The notes beneath the pieces are model-generated. The model was not told where the DNA came from. It saw only the letters and a program-made list of their open reading frames with translations, and searched no databases. A stretch of DNA of 64,000 bases from Eutreptiella sp. 'Long Island Sound 2002' (lineage: Eukaryota > Euglenozoa > Euglenophyceae > Eutreptiales > Eutreptiaceae): positions 181,242,436-181,306,435 of the forward strand of contig OZ038379.1 of the NCBI GenBank assembly GCA_964036045.1, written 5' to 3'. The translations under genes and the position numbers were made by a program. Of this stretch, positions 43,995 through 55,500 are shown piece by piece (position 1 is the stretch's first letter; each line of letters begins with the position of its first letter).

Positions 43995-45092
43995 GTGGAG
44001 GACGATGCACTATGCCGACCACTGAGGACAGCTTTGCAGCACATGCCCATGTCATGTGTCATGGCAGTTGTACAACTGTTGTACAGAGGCCGCTCCAACT
44101 TGTGGACCACCCCACAGGCACTGGCAAGCACTGCCAAACACTTGCGGGAGCATCCCAAGAAGGAACGGCGCCTATAGGAGCTATTGTCTGGATTCATTGA
44201 CGAGTGTGGGCAGGTTGGCGGGACCCTGCAGGAGGCCATGGGCCTTGTGCTGCAGAAGGTGAGGGGCAACAATCATCCATTTGGTGGGGTGTCAGCGGTT
44301 CTGGCAGGTGACCACTACCAAATGGAGCCTATTGGGATGATGCCTCTGTACCGGTCGATGCTCTTCCGGGTGCACTTCCAATCCCTCTCGCTCCGGGAGT
44401 TGTACCGGTTGCAGCACGACCACATTATGCGCATCCCCATCATGACAGATGAGGGAATGCTGTACGTCATGGAGTATGTACGCCCTCCGGACCCTCGTTG
44501 ACCTCGCCACACAATGCATGCACTACGCGCCATGCACGCACCACGACACGACACGGACAATGTGGAGACAAATGCCCCATATGCCGGGTGGTTGTTGTCG
44601 AAGAAAAAGGTGGTGAACAAGGCCAAGGATGCCAAGTACAATGACACCCGGGGTGCGAAAAAGAAGTACGCTGCTGCGCAGGACACGTATAGTGTCGCGA
44701 TGACGTGGCTGCCCACCGACAACAAGAGTATTCGCAAGATCGTGGATCGGCACACTTACCTGGTGTGCACGTGTCACATCATCAACGGGCACCGCGTCAC
44801 AGTGCCTCATAATTTCCGAGCATGCGGCCGCCGCATTACCAACAGCCAAAAAGGCAAAATTGTTGCCCACGACAATGAAACCCTGCTCGTGCGTTTCGAC
44901 AATGCGCCAACGCAAGATGTTGTCGTGCACCATGTGTCCTCGTTGGGGTCGGTCGAATATGACTGCCGGATGTTGAAGCGCTGCCAGTTCCCGCTTGAGC
45001 ATGCCGCTGCAACCACCATCCACCGTGTGCAAGGGGGGACGCCGCACATGGCCAAGTACACGGACGGTGAGATGATACGCTTTTTGGGATGA
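43995..45092 (+). pseudogene. PIF1-like helicase relic with two in-frame stops
   Basis: One continuous frame holds PIF1-family landmarks. SGFIDECGQ carries the Walker B acidic pair; NHPFGGVSAVLAGDHYQMEP matches the GGV...GDxxQLPP region; and RCQFPLEHAAATTIHRVQGG is the late helicase motif with TIHxxQG. The frame is broken by TAG at 44175-44177 and TGA at 44499-44501, with no frameshift. Neighbouring genes use both as normal stops, so recoding is unlikely. PIF1 enzymes unwind DNA in replication, and PIF1-like helicases are also carried by Helitrons and large DNA elements. No Walker A lysine loop was found upstream. The source element is unknown. Confidence 0.75.
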
Positions 45093-45446
45093 GGTATGGG
45101 AGGTATGAGCAGGGGGAGGCACCAAGTGGGTGATACAAGACACGTATGACGCCACATACCACTTATGGACACAAGGGGGGCTTGCATCTGGAGTAGGGCC
45201 TCACCCCCCTTTTGAGGTGAGGTCCGGACCCCTGCCCCATGCCATTGCAGTCCAAGCCCCCCCCCCCCCCCCCCGCCCTGCCGCAATGCGTTAGGAACTT
45301 CGCGATTTGAGCAGAGATTGTAATGAGATCATGGCCCCCGCCAGAGGACCAAAACGCGGAACACCCAAGAGCAACAGAACAAGAGCACCAGAAAGCCCAC
45401 TAATGCCACATCGAAGGTTGCATCCCTCTCCACAGCAGGCACAGCA

Positions 45447-45782
45447 TTGCACACAACAAGGCCCATCCCCTCTATCTCCACAACACAGGACACCCACGCC
45501 AATGCCCACGCTACGCCACCACAAAAAGGAGACTTGTACACACCGTCAAGCCCCCTCAACACGCAAGCACCGCCTGACATGCTCAGTAAAACAACAAAGC
45601 CACCTTTTCAGACCAATGAAGGGCACTGCCGAATTTGTCGAGAAGTGCATGAGGGCCTCGTCTGTCATCAGACGGGGAAGAGATGCGTTTGGGACTGTAC
45701 AGTAGGGATGTGCATCACGGGTTGGGGGGGCTGGCTGGACCCGGACTGTGCGTTCACATACCCCATCGCCGAAGGGCAGTAA
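45447..45782 (+). CDS. Hypothetical Cys-rich ORF after the helicase relic
   Basis: A 111-codon frame whose last 55 residues carry a Cys/His cluster (CRICREVHEGLVCHQ, then KRCVWDC and GMC) suggestive of a small zinc-binding module. The spacing does not match a family I can name with confidence. The first half is Pro/Thr-rich and compositionally odd. It lies 355 bases downstream of the helicase relic on the same strand and could belong to the same mobile element. It may also be chance. Confidence 0.25.
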   Translation: MHTTRPIPSISTTQDTHANAHATPPQKGDLYTPSSPLNTQAPPDMLSKTTKPPFQTNEGHCRICREVHEGLVCHQTGKRCVWDCTVGMCITGWGGWLDPDCAFTYPIAEGQ

Positions 45783-46879
45783 GGGAAAACATCTGAGAAA
45801 ATTGGCGGAGCGAACCTCCCCATGAAGGCCCCAGAACACAATCAGATGTTAGAAATACGCTGCTGTGTGTTGTGGCATATGGTTCTCACCTCCAATTTCA
45901 ATCCACTGAAGAATGCGGAGATGCCGTGTTTTGGGCCGTTCTGAGAGTTGAAGTGTGGAGAGTTTCTGTTCAGGGCGGTCAAAGTGCATCGGCGAGATGA
46001 TCTGCATGTCGTGTTCTGTAATGCTTGAGCGAGAACAGCCCGGTGATGCGGTATTATTTCAGATTAAAGATGTGGAGACATTAACGAGCGCCATCAATGG
46101 AGATAATCAAGAATTCTCTGAGCTACATCACCTCAGTCGCACAAAAGCCGGTCGAATATCAACCCCTAAAAGTCAATCCGAGTTCACAGGTTTTGTTGAC
46201 TGACCCCTTGCAGAGAACTTTGGTTCGTCAATGAGCCTGCCATGTCGGTTGATGACCCTCCCATGATTTCGTGATTTGATATGCTACGTCATGGGGCTGC
46301 CTCCTCACAACACTGGGCGCCATGGGGGGAAAAGATGCCCGGCATGCCCCTGGTGCGGCGCTTTTCGGCAAATGCCCCGGACTTCAACGCGCTAGACCTG
46401 ACCCAGCCCCCCCCCCCCCCGTAGAGAAGCCCCCCAAGAGGGGCAGAAATTGATCACCCCACCAGCCAATTAGGCCCCATAGAACAGCTCGCTCTGGTGA
46501 CCACCATTGGTTGTGGACTGGAGGCTACTCATCTCGGATTGGGCCATCCACATCCCCTTTGGAGCATACCATCCTTTTTTTGAATCCCCCACTCGCGCAG
46601 TGCTGTTGGCAACAAACATCATGAGTAGTCTACAGCACGCAGCACTTAGAACATCAACCATTTTGTATCACAATTACCCTGCGCACCCTCCGCACGGGCA
46701 CTGGAAATGACGCGCCGAAAGATTTTCGGCGCGCTCCAATGGTGTATGCAGCGCGCCATACCCGGAACCATATCCATGTTAATGAAGAGTACCTTGTTGG
46801 AGGGGGGCGGGTGCAGGAATGACAGGGAGGTTGACTTCAAGAGGTTGCAGACTTGGGGCAATGGTCTCGTGACATCATG
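45783..46879. other. Intergenic, no gene recognised
   Basis: Short frames only; a C run lies near 46410. ATGACGCGCCGAAAGATTTTCGGCGCGC-like sequence near 46709-46735 contains a perfect inverted repeat (GCGCCGAAA/TTTCGGCGC). Confidence 0.4.
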
Positions 46880-47475
46880 CCCTGGCCATGCAGTGCTGTG
46901 CAGCATGAAGCAGCATTATGCACCAATCAGCTATGCCCTGCAACAATCGTAGCATCCGATGCATCACTATGCAACGATCATGCCATGCTCTGCAACATTC
47001 ATGCCATAATATCCTCCATTCAACGTCAGTAGCCTCGGGTACCCTTCGCTTACCCTCCAACATGATGTTGATGACCCTCCGACCGTTATGACCATAACAT
47101 GAAACACCATGCAACGGTGGTGCAATGTCATGGCATGCGACGCTGTACAATGGTATGCTATCCACAGACATGAATATCATGCAGCGGTCATGCAACGCTT
47201 CACAATGGTCCTGCAATACTGTGCCAAGGTCATGCACCAGCCGTTGGGGAACATTGATGATCCACCAACCAACTTGTGCTGCGCTACCCGGTATGCATCG
47301 GACCCGAAGCATTACACAAAAGTCGGTTCATACGTTGCAATGGTCACGCTATTGAATAGTCATACAACAATAGTCATGCGACGCTAAGCAGGTTTGTGCA
47401 AGGTTAGCGCAAAACCATTGAACGAACATGCTTTTCCAATGACATTGCAACCATCATGCAACGATATCCACCAAG
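46880..47475. repeat. Degenerate ATGCAACGnTCATGC minisatellite
   Basis: About twenty imperfect units built from ATGCAACGrTCATGC and CTGCAACA-like strings, for example ATGCAACGATCATGCCATGC and CATGCAACGGTGGTGCAATG. No gene is supported. Confidence 0.65.
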
Positions 47476-47524
47476 CAGCAACTCAATGCAACAATGTTAC
47501 TGGGTACACGCCCCCCCGCGGACG

Positions 47525-47820
47525 CACTACACTCTGAGTGTCCAGACTTGCTGAGTATCGTCCCCCCGTGGACCCATGACACTCTCAGTGTCAACAGTTT
47601 GTGAGTGGCGTCTCCCAGTGGACCCTCATCACTCTTTGTGTCACGACTGTCTGGGCACATTCCCCACCTGGACCAGTGACACTCCAAGTGTCAACGATCT
47701 CTGGGTACCCATCCCCCAGTGGACCCATGACACTCTGAGTGTCAAGACTACTCGGGCACTGCCCCCCGAAGGACCCACGACACTCCGAGTGTCATGACTT
47801 TCGTGGTGCCTCTGTGTGTC
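47525..47820. repeat. 50-bp satellite with a palindromic core
   Basis: Six units at exact or near-exact 50-base spacing (CACTC starts at 47530, 47580, 47630, 47680, 47731, 47781). Each contains ACACTC-nn-AGTGT or a close variant and a CCCCC...GTGGACCC block. Two spacers conserve the palindrome through changed central bases (CTGA, CCAA, CCGA). No gene. Confidence 0.9.
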
Positions 47821-49653
47821 AGTTTTTTTCGGAGTATTTGAGTTTGAAGAGCTGCACATGCTCAACAAGGGCCACTGGAATGGACATCCATGGCTGAAAT
47901 TGCGAAAAACGAAGTGTTCTGCATGATACAGGGTACACTGTAGTGCCTTGGAGAAAGAGGAGAAATTTGTACACAGCAATGCGTCCATGATAGCACCTTG
48001 TCCAACCAGCAAACACACAGGAGAAGCCAAATATCCAACCTTTTATGTAAATTTGGAAAACTGAAAGTGATGGTTCCCTCGGCCCCCTCGGTCACTATTC
48101 AAGGGTCAGACCTCCGCCCTCGGTGCCGCGTCCCCGCCCCTGCACGCGGAGGCCGCTGTTTTGCCTCCCTGCGTATGCTCGGAGCGAGTTCACTCGTTCT
48201 CGGTTGGCGGGCCTCGGGTGCTGCCTCCACCTGGACCCAGGGAGCTGCTGCCTGTGTTGGTGCTTGTGTAGTGCGGGGCAGTGAGAGAGCCCGCCGCTCC
48301 GCGCGCACCGTGCAGCGCACCGCGCGCCGTATTTCGTGCTCTGTTTCTCGTATTTTCCAGGAATTTTCGGGTTGTGGGTTGCTGTTTTCCAAAATGGGAG
48401 GGGTTGAGGCACCCGTGGCTGTTGTCCACCATCACGACAGCCATCGCAATCTGGCTTGGCGCCCTCTCCCGCAGCCACGGCAGACGGGCTGATGGAGGGG
48501 GTTACAGGGCCGGTGAGGTGCTGAGAAAAAGCACAAGGGGAAGAAACAACAATGCCACCTGAACAAGCAAAAAGGCAACGCCCAAAAGACAGCGCGCCGC
48601 GAGCACCGCGCGCTAGGCTCCCTCAGTTGCATCGCAATCTGCTGCACTGTGAAGTGGATGCAGGTGGCTGCGTTTGCACTGGCTGCAGAACTTTTGGCTG
48701 GGGACTACTGGCTTGGAGCAGGAGGGCAGCATGCGATGACCCATTTGGCGCTCCTTGGGCGGTTCATTGGCAGGTGTCGCCAGCCATTTCGGCAACCACC
48801 AGATTCAATGGGGGTTAACGGCTCAGCTCTCGGCAGGGGCATGCTGCTGCTTGGGTCAGGGACCACCGCGCACCATTCTGCTGAGGAGCTCATACCCATT
48901 TCCCCCAGCGTCTCATGTGCCCCAAACGGCGACCTGGGATCCCCACGGCCCTGGACGTCGGAAGGCCCAGGTTTTGAGAAAATACAGGGCTGCACCCGAA
49001 ATGTTATTTCCCGGGACCTCCCGGGAATCGTCTGCCTGGCAATGAGCCTTTGGGGTTGTGCAGGATTGGAGGGACATGTCTACAGGCAAGGGTGGTGGCG
49101 CCCAGGAGCCCCACATGGCGTTCCTCGGGCAGGTGCACGGGCCGGGCGACCGGGAGTCAGCAAGAGACGTCCCAGATTCGAAGCGCTGGCTGGTGCGGAA
49201 TGGAAATTGGCGTGGGGCTGCAAAAGCCGCCGCCCTCAAGTGTCGGCGTCGTATCCCATCACGCCGAAAGCTGCGACCAGTGCAATGAGGCACAGCTTGG
49301 GGCGACTTTCCCTCAGAACACTCGGCCTGCTACGGTGCTTTTGTGCGATGCACAAAGCGGTCTTCGGTGCCGAGGAGCCGATTATTTGGTCGGCGTCAGG
49401 TTGACCGGTATCGACGCGGTCATTGCGTGAATCATCCCTGAATCATGCAACCAAATCTGTTACACTCATTGTGGCGCTCCATTGCAGATGCGCAAAGCGT
49501 GGCGCGCTACCGGGCGCGCGGGTTGCAAGACTGTGCGCTTCGGCAACTCCGTAGGACCTTCGAACGTTCCCAAAGATAACCAAACAGAAATGGATTTGCT
49601 ACGCCTGCATCTCCTGCACATGCGCGGGCACCAGCACCGCTACCCACAGAACG
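47821..49653. other. Intergenic 3' of the glycosyltransferase, no certain gene
   Basis: The longest frame is plus-strand 48649-49404 (251 codons). It begins with a hydrophobic stretch (MQVAAFALAAELLAG) but the rest shows no family pattern and the frame overlaps others. A GCGC-rich inverted pair lies near 48300-48330 and 48590-48612. I would not call a gene. Confidence 0.35.
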
Positions 49654-52600
49654 CTACTCAAACCGCTTCCAGAGCCCGTACTTCTGCAGCCACGGCTTTT
49701 TGAGGTGCGTCCGGTACCCGGTCGCGTGCACGTGCCAGACCGCCTTCCCCCTCTTGAACCGCGGGCCCCACTGGGCCTCGCTGCCCCTGCCGCCCCCGCT
49801 GTCCAGCGGCGCGCACCAGCTGTCCAAGAACCGGCCGGCGCCGTCCTTTCGGTTCGCGGCCGCGTTGAAGAAGTCCTGGTCATTGCCCGCGGGGTACTCG
49901 CACATGGCGAGGGTGTCGCTCATCACTTGGATCGTCCGGGGCTCGGACCGCAGGAACATCATCCCCGTGTTCCGGGTCGGGGGCACGCCGGTGCCGTGGC
50001 ACGCCCCCTCCCACGAGTGGTTCAGCGGCAGGAAGCCGAACGGGTCCCGCAGCAGCGCCGCGTCGCTGTCCTCGAAGAACAGGCTGGCGCCGGCCTTGAG
50101 CAGCAGCAGCAGCGCCTGGATTTTGCAGTTCACGATCGTGATCCACTTGCCCGAGAGCTGCCGCGTTTGCTTCTCCCAGAACGCGTCGTCGTTGGGGTTG
50201 TACCTGCCATCGATTGGCGGGCGCGCGGGGGGGGGGGGGGCGGGGGACGGGGCCGGTTGCGACGCACTGAATGGACTGCAATTTGCACTCTGCACCCACT
50301 GAATCTTATCCGCACGGCCTCAGGGGGATGCAAGTCGCCTTGCCGCAGCTCTCGGGGGGTTGCGATTTTCATGGGTATACAATGTGGCTTTCAGCAACGG
50401 ACCTGCATGTCCTGCCCATGCAGTGCCCGCACCGCGCATAGTCCCCACGAAAAGAGGGCACCAAAGGCACCCGAATTTCTTGGGCCACTATTGACTGGAT
50501 GTACTCGCACAAGAATGCACCTTTCTTTCTTTGTTTGTGGCCCTGATACAGCAAGCGGCACGGAGGCATCACACCAACCCACCAATCATCGGTCTAAAAG
50601 GAGGGGTGTGTGTGTGTGTGTGTGTGACGCCCAATTCTTTCAAATCATGCTCAAACTGCGAGGTTCAACAATGATGCGACTAAACCATGAGTTCTGGCGT
50701 TCTGTTGCCCTGCCGCCGGGCCTCAGGAACTAGGTTGAGATGACACGCAACATGCAACAAGAGGGAGTGGGGCTTGTGCTCCTACAGCGTCCCGCATCCC
50801 TGGTCCGTGCTCCCGTGCTTCCGTGCGCGGAGGCCCCATTGGGCGAGTCCGGTGTGCTGTTGGCGGACGCGGGGGTGAGAAACCCATGGGTGCCGCTGGA
50901 GCTCATGTGCTGGGAGGGGGTGGAAGGGGGTGGGGTGGCGATTCGTTCCATGTGACCTGTTTGTCTCTGCTGAACTCATGACCATACGAAAGCATTGGCT
51001 CGCTGAGGGCTAGCGGTTCCTAACCCTGGCTGTGTGTGTGTGTGTGTGTGTGTGGAGGGGGGGTGGTTCCCAAGGCATAATTGATCATTTTGGCACAGAT
51101 GTGTTGCGGTAAGACATGGTGGAGGTTTTCAGTGTTGGCAGCGGGGCACAAGTCTGGCCGGGACCCGCTGGGTACAGGAGCAAAAAAGCATCACAAATCA
51201 ATGCACCCGAAGAAAATTCATCATTGCCATCCATATCTCTGGAGGCATCCTCATGCGTCCATACCCCATGATACTCTGCTTTATTGAACATTGCTTTGCA
51301 TGTGTTTTGGGCTCAGTGCATGCACAACTGATTGCTCCCCATTTGGGGCTTAGTCCCCCAAAAGCAACCATGAAAGCCCACAAGGGGACGCCTTTGCACG
51401 CCATCCCCAGTCAATCCGGATGCAATGTGCTACTTGAACTACCCGGACCAAACGCTATGCGTCACTCTGCTCGGGGAATCTTGCATGCCAGGCCTGCTTT
51501 CCGCAGTTTAAGCGAAACAAAAACTGGAAACTTGCAACTGGTGCAAAAAGCAAACATAGCAAGTGAGACCTCAGTGTGGCCACCCCTTTGGATGCTATGC
51601 TACATTCCCGTAGCCCCTAAAAATAGACAGTATATTGATTGGTAATTGACAGCACACATATTCAGCCATACCTCAGTGTGGTCTACACCCGTCTACTGAT
51701 TCAAGCAGGCTGAAGTGTCACACCCGTGGTCGCTAGTGGGGTTTATAGAGGCAATGGAGCCACCATCCCTGCTCACATTAGCTAGTGGTGTGCTCAACTT
51801 GAAAATTCCGAGGTTTTGGGTGTTGTCCGCATTGTTCCGTAAAAAGCAGCAGAAATCATAGAAATCGCAAATTACAGGAACTAATTACATATCTCCAATC
51901 CTTGGACGTCAACCACATATGTGTTCACAAATGCCTTTGGTCTCAAATGTTGGGGAAAAGATGGTAGTTGCTGCTCTTAGTAAGCTTTCTGAACCAATGC
52001 TCTCTTTCAGAGGGGGTGTTTGGGGGGCACCTAGGTATTGCGTTGAGCTTGGTTTCATGCAACATCCTCCCCACAATTGCCCACAAATCCCACATCCTCA
52101 CGCTACCTCCTGAAGAGGGGCAGGTAGAGTTTGCCCTTTCCATTATTGCTTCACCATGCCCCTTCTAGAGACATTTTTGCTCTGCCACTTCTCCACATAA
52201 TTGATTGGATATACACATGAGCTGACACAATTCAGTTTTGTCGTTGTTGGCATTGATTCTCCTTTCATTCCTCCTTTAAGGAGACCAACAACGCAGCAGA
52301 ACTACTAGCAGCCACAAGGGCATTGCGAACCTTTTGTACAAGTAACGTACTCATTTGTACTGATTCTCAGTATGTTCATTTATGCGTGCAAGGGATGGCC
52401 CTCGGTAATCCCATGGCTAGACTGGCTCTCGCGGGCCTGTCCGCAATGTACCGCTCTGGGAAGAACACTTGGATGTTTGTGGATGCATTGGATACCCGAA
52501 GACGGACAGCCCAGTGGCTAAAAGTTCCTTCACATGTCCCGGCATATCTCCGTATCAACCAGGGTAGAAGGAGTAAACTTTATGTGGGACCCACACGAAC

Positions 52601-54196
52601 ATGTCCTTCATGATTCCGGAATACCAACCCCCTCAATATGCCTTTCTTCAACCAATGCAGTACTTCAGTACTCTCCTCCCTTGCAGCACAAGGATCACTT
52701 GCATAAATTAGGCCTTATGCCATGGACGATGATGTCTTCATTGCATCACAAGATACCTGCGACCCTCATTCCAAAGAGCTCAAAAAAATCGTTCCGGGCA
52801 TCTTGGGGTTTGCCAAAAATTCCGCCATGATTTCCCCCCACTATGGGGACCCCTTGGCCTTGGTTTACGGGCTGTATGGATTGGCGCGAAAGAGAGACCC
52901 TGATGCGCATACCATGGGTCGTTGCCTTTGGGCCCTGGGCATGCTTGGGGATCCACGGTATGAGACACCCCTTTTCCAAGAACTGTACTCAAACTGTCAA
53001 CCTTCACGCCGCTAGGACAGTGCTACGAGCGGTGCCAAGGACAATGGAGTTCGCCGCTACACCTGGATCCTACCGCTGGATCCTGTCTTGCTTCGCTGTC
53101 ATGCACGCGTACTAGAGGCCACGGCCCTTCCATCAACCACGTCCCACAGCACGCTCTCTGTTGTCATGCAGACTAATTGCGCCCTGCTGTCCTGACACTC
53201 TCCAATTTCTTCCAACGGTATGATGACACCTTACAGACACTTCAGGGGGGCCTGACAGCCTGAAATTGTATTTGAGCGAGCCAGGACACTTCAACTTCCA
53301 TTTTGACGTTCTGACACCCTCTGGTTGCTGAGACGCACCTGGAATGTGCCATGGCGCTTCTCCCCTTCGATGAACAAGTACGTCACGGAAGAGACCTGGG
53401 CACGGGACGCCGCTTGTAGTTCACAGTATCCCCGCAGCCTCTATGGACCCCTCCCTCCTCCCGCGTCCTTCCTCCCCCGTGTCCAGCGAACAATAAAGTC
53501 CTCCAAAACCACGGTCCGAACAGGAGTGTTCGCTGGACACGCCGTTCGGTGCCCAATGAATTCGGGACCTAAACCCGGTACCCAATTGATTTAGTCCCAA
53601 AAAAACACGGTCCGAACGGAAGTGTTTGTTGGACAAGGCATTCGTTGAACACGGGGGGGGGGGGGGGCAAGCTGCATCCTCACTGGTCCCCCCGACCCCA
53701 CAACACATACGTCGAGTAGACAGACCCTTCAGCAAGTCCCTGGTGTCGTACCTCCCGCCCGACCCCCGTGCCAAGCGTTGCACCTGCAGCCTCTGTTCTT
53801 CTTGGGCCCGGTCGACTCGGGCGGGAACACACACGCAACGCGCATGTGCCTTGCGAGCCTCGTAGTGCACCAGTGCATGACCCTCCGGTCCATGACGTGC
53901 ATCAGCAGCGGCGTGTCGGGCAGCTGCCGGTGGTGATGGAAGGCCATGTTCTCACAGAACTCGATCCAGGAGTAGTCACAGATGGACACGGCCACCGTCA
54001 ACGGGGGCGACGTGGGCCCCTGGAACTGCTGCAGCACCCGGCGCCGCTCCGCGGGAGCACCGTCCCGCAGAATGTCGTAGAACGTGGTGCCATCCACGTC
54101 CGTCCACTGCGCTCTGGCAGCCCCCAGCGCAACGAGCAACAGGAACAGTGCGATGCCCTGCGCGAAGGCGGCATTCATTGTACCAGGGCTGGCCAT
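49654..54196 (-). CDS. Secretory-pathway glycosyltransferase (nucleotide-diphospho-sugar type), two exons
   Basis: Exon 1 (54196-53784) and exon 2 (50203-49654, stop TAG) join in phase 2 through the donor GCTGCAG|GTGCAA and the acceptor CGATGGCAG, giving 320 residues with the junction reading NRGCRYNPNDDAFW. An N-terminal hydrophobic stretch (GIALFLLLVALGAARA) is a signal peptide or anchor, so the product should act in the ER/Golgi lumen. Exon 2 has a GT77-like core: LLLLLKAGASLFFEDSDAAL contains the D-x-D metal/nucleotide-sugar motif, followed by RDPF, NTGMMFLRS, GNDQDFFN and a late His-containing WHVHATGY. The length is at the short end for the family. Acceptor and sugar are unknown. The 3.6-kb intron contains microsatellites, an RNase H fragment and the hairpin repeat. 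Confidence 0.8.
50607..50672 (+). repeat. GT microsatellite plus R-GT body copy 3
   Basis: Eleven GT units followed by the ATCATGCTCAAACTGCGAGG block also present twice at 15.2-15.5 kb. It lies in the glycosyltransferase intron. A second GT run lies at 51031-51052. Confidence 0.75.
52283..52613 (+). pseudogene. RNase H-like fragment in an intron
   Basis: An open frame after an acceptor-like CCTCCTTTAAG reads ETNNAAELLAATRALRTF, then LICTDSQYV, then TAQWLKVPSHVPAY. This is the E...D...W/H order of an RNase H1 fold: the helix Glu, the TDS Asp and the late VPSHV. The first catalytic Asp and the C-terminal Asp are not seen, and the frame ends at 52613. It lies antisense inside the glycosyltransferase intron, in a locally A+T-richer stretch. 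A retroelement or gene-capture relic fits best. Confidence 0.6.
53481..53655. repeat. Dispersed hairpin repeat, modules 1 and 2 (locus B)
   Basis: GTGTCCAGCGAACA (53479-53492) and its perfect inverse (53527-53540) enclose a 34-base loop. Module 2 (CCCGGTACCCAATT then GGTCCGAACGGAAGTGTTTG) follows directly and ends at a G run. Locus A at 5629-6180 has both modules separated by about 385 bases. Confidence 0.75.
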
Positions 54197-54779
54197 GGTC
54201 ACAGAGTGCGTTCTAACTCGCGGCCAACAGTAAAAGACAGCAGATCGCTGGGGAGAATGCCACTGCCAGCCATGGTTCGCTCTACACAACCGAGGAGGTG
54301 CTCTGGAAGATAGGATTGCATGGCATGGCGAGGGGGCCTGAGGCAGGTGGAGGGATGGGTGAGAGACCCCAGGGGCTGTGCGCATGTTGTGGGTACCCAT
54401 TCGGCTTTGCACGCCGGTTGCAAGGTCGCACTATGGTGTTCCCAAAACGACCGAACGCAAAGGCAAGGGCGCATAGACAACTGATGATGGATCGATGGAT
54501 ACACGCTGTGCTAGTGGTGCATCTGTGGGGGGAAGGATTGGGACTGGGATTTGGAGCTGCGCGCTTTTTGGGAGGGCCATCCCGGGGGCACAGGCCACGC
54601 GGCCAACGAGGCCCGTGACTTTGACATGTGAACGGCCCCTTACGCCCAGGGGCCCAACGCCGGCGCCCCTTTCACACAAGGCCCCAGAGCCGGTGCCCCA
54701 CAAAGCCACACACACAGGGTCCCCATGCCACAGGGGCCCAAAGCCCGTGCCCCCTCCATGAGGACAAGGGAGCGGGAGA
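54197..54779. other. 5' region of the glycosyltransferase gene, no other gene
   Basis: It should hold the promoter of the minus-strand glycosyltransferase. No clear TATA box was found. Short frames on both strands are unrecognised. Confidence 0.35.
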
Positions 54780-55315
54780 GGGGAGGCATGCTTGAGGACA
54801 AGGGAGAGGGAGAGGGAGAGGGAGGGGTGGGGGGGGAAGCACCCTGAACTCCCCCTGAACTCTAGGCTACCCCCACAAGCTACTCCCCAAAGGCGCCCTA
54901 TGGGTGACTCAACTTGAGTTAGGGGGGAGGAGGGGGGTGCTGGGGCGCCCGCCGCTGTTCCAAAAATTGGCGGCGACCTGCTGAAAAACTCAGCGCCACC
55001 CCCGGTGTTTCGCGCTGAAGGCGCTTACACCCGACACCGTTAGTACGCCACAAAAGGCTCAGGGAGAGGGAGAGGGAGAGGGAGAGGGGAGGGGTTGGGG
55101 GGGAAGCACCCTGAACCACCCTGAACTCTAGGCTTCCCCAACAAGCCATTTCCAAAAGGGCAACGCTCTCTGGTTGACTCGACTTGAGTTAGTGGAGGAG
55201 GAGGGTGCTGTGGCACCCGCCAGTGTCCGAAAAATTGCCGGCGATCTCCTGAAAAACTCAGCGCCCCCTTGGTGTTTCGTGCCGAAGGCGCTTACACCCA
55301 ACACTGTTAGTGCAA
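54780..55315. repeat. Tandem 265-bp duplication with GGGAGA microsatellites
   Basis: Two copies (about 54790-55050 and 55060-55315) share, in order, a GAGAGGGAGAGG run, GGGGAAGCACCCTGAAC, CTCTAGGCT, GACT...ACTTGAGTTAG, GAGGAGGGTGCTG, CTGAAAAACTCAGCGCC and GAAGGCGCTTACACCC. Divergence is about 15-20 percent by eye. No gene is supported. Confidence 0.85.
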
Positions 55316-55417
55316 TCCCATTGAAGGCAGGGTTTCAATCTTCAACTGTGGTCTACCCGTCCCGCCAGATGCCCCCAGTTGCCCCCCCCCCCCCCCCCGT
55401 CCAAACAATGGAAAAGT

Positions 55418-55500
55418 TACAAAACGTTGCGCAAACAACACCTCGTGTTGTGTAGACAAGAGGGGGTCTTTATACAAGGCAAAGCAGGACATGTTGTCTG
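55418..55500 (-). promoter_or_regulatory. Orphan copy of the glutaredoxin TATA region
   Basis: On the minus strand CATGTCCTGCTTTGCCTTG, TATAAAGA, CCCCCT and TTGTCTACACAAC align to the region upstream of glutaredoxin (59800-59849) with roughly 80 percent identity. An ACAACACCTCGTGTTGT hairpin lies beside it. No gene follows it downstream, so it is a duplicated promoter piece or a dispersed repeat. Confidence 0.5.

Noticed and set aside
43995-45092. Alternative genetic code reading TAG and TGA as sense
   Set aside because: The giant gene, the GH57-like gene and the glycosyltransferase end at TAG and the carrier ends at TGA at family-typical C termini, so both are normal stops here.
47525-47820. 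CRISPR-like palindromic repeats with spacers
   Set aside because: The intervening segments are themselves similar between units and no Cas gene is present in this eukaryotic-looking window.
48649-49404. 251-residue secreted protein
   Set aside because: Only the first 15-20 residues look like a signal; the rest has no family pattern and overlaps other open frames in GC-rich DNA.
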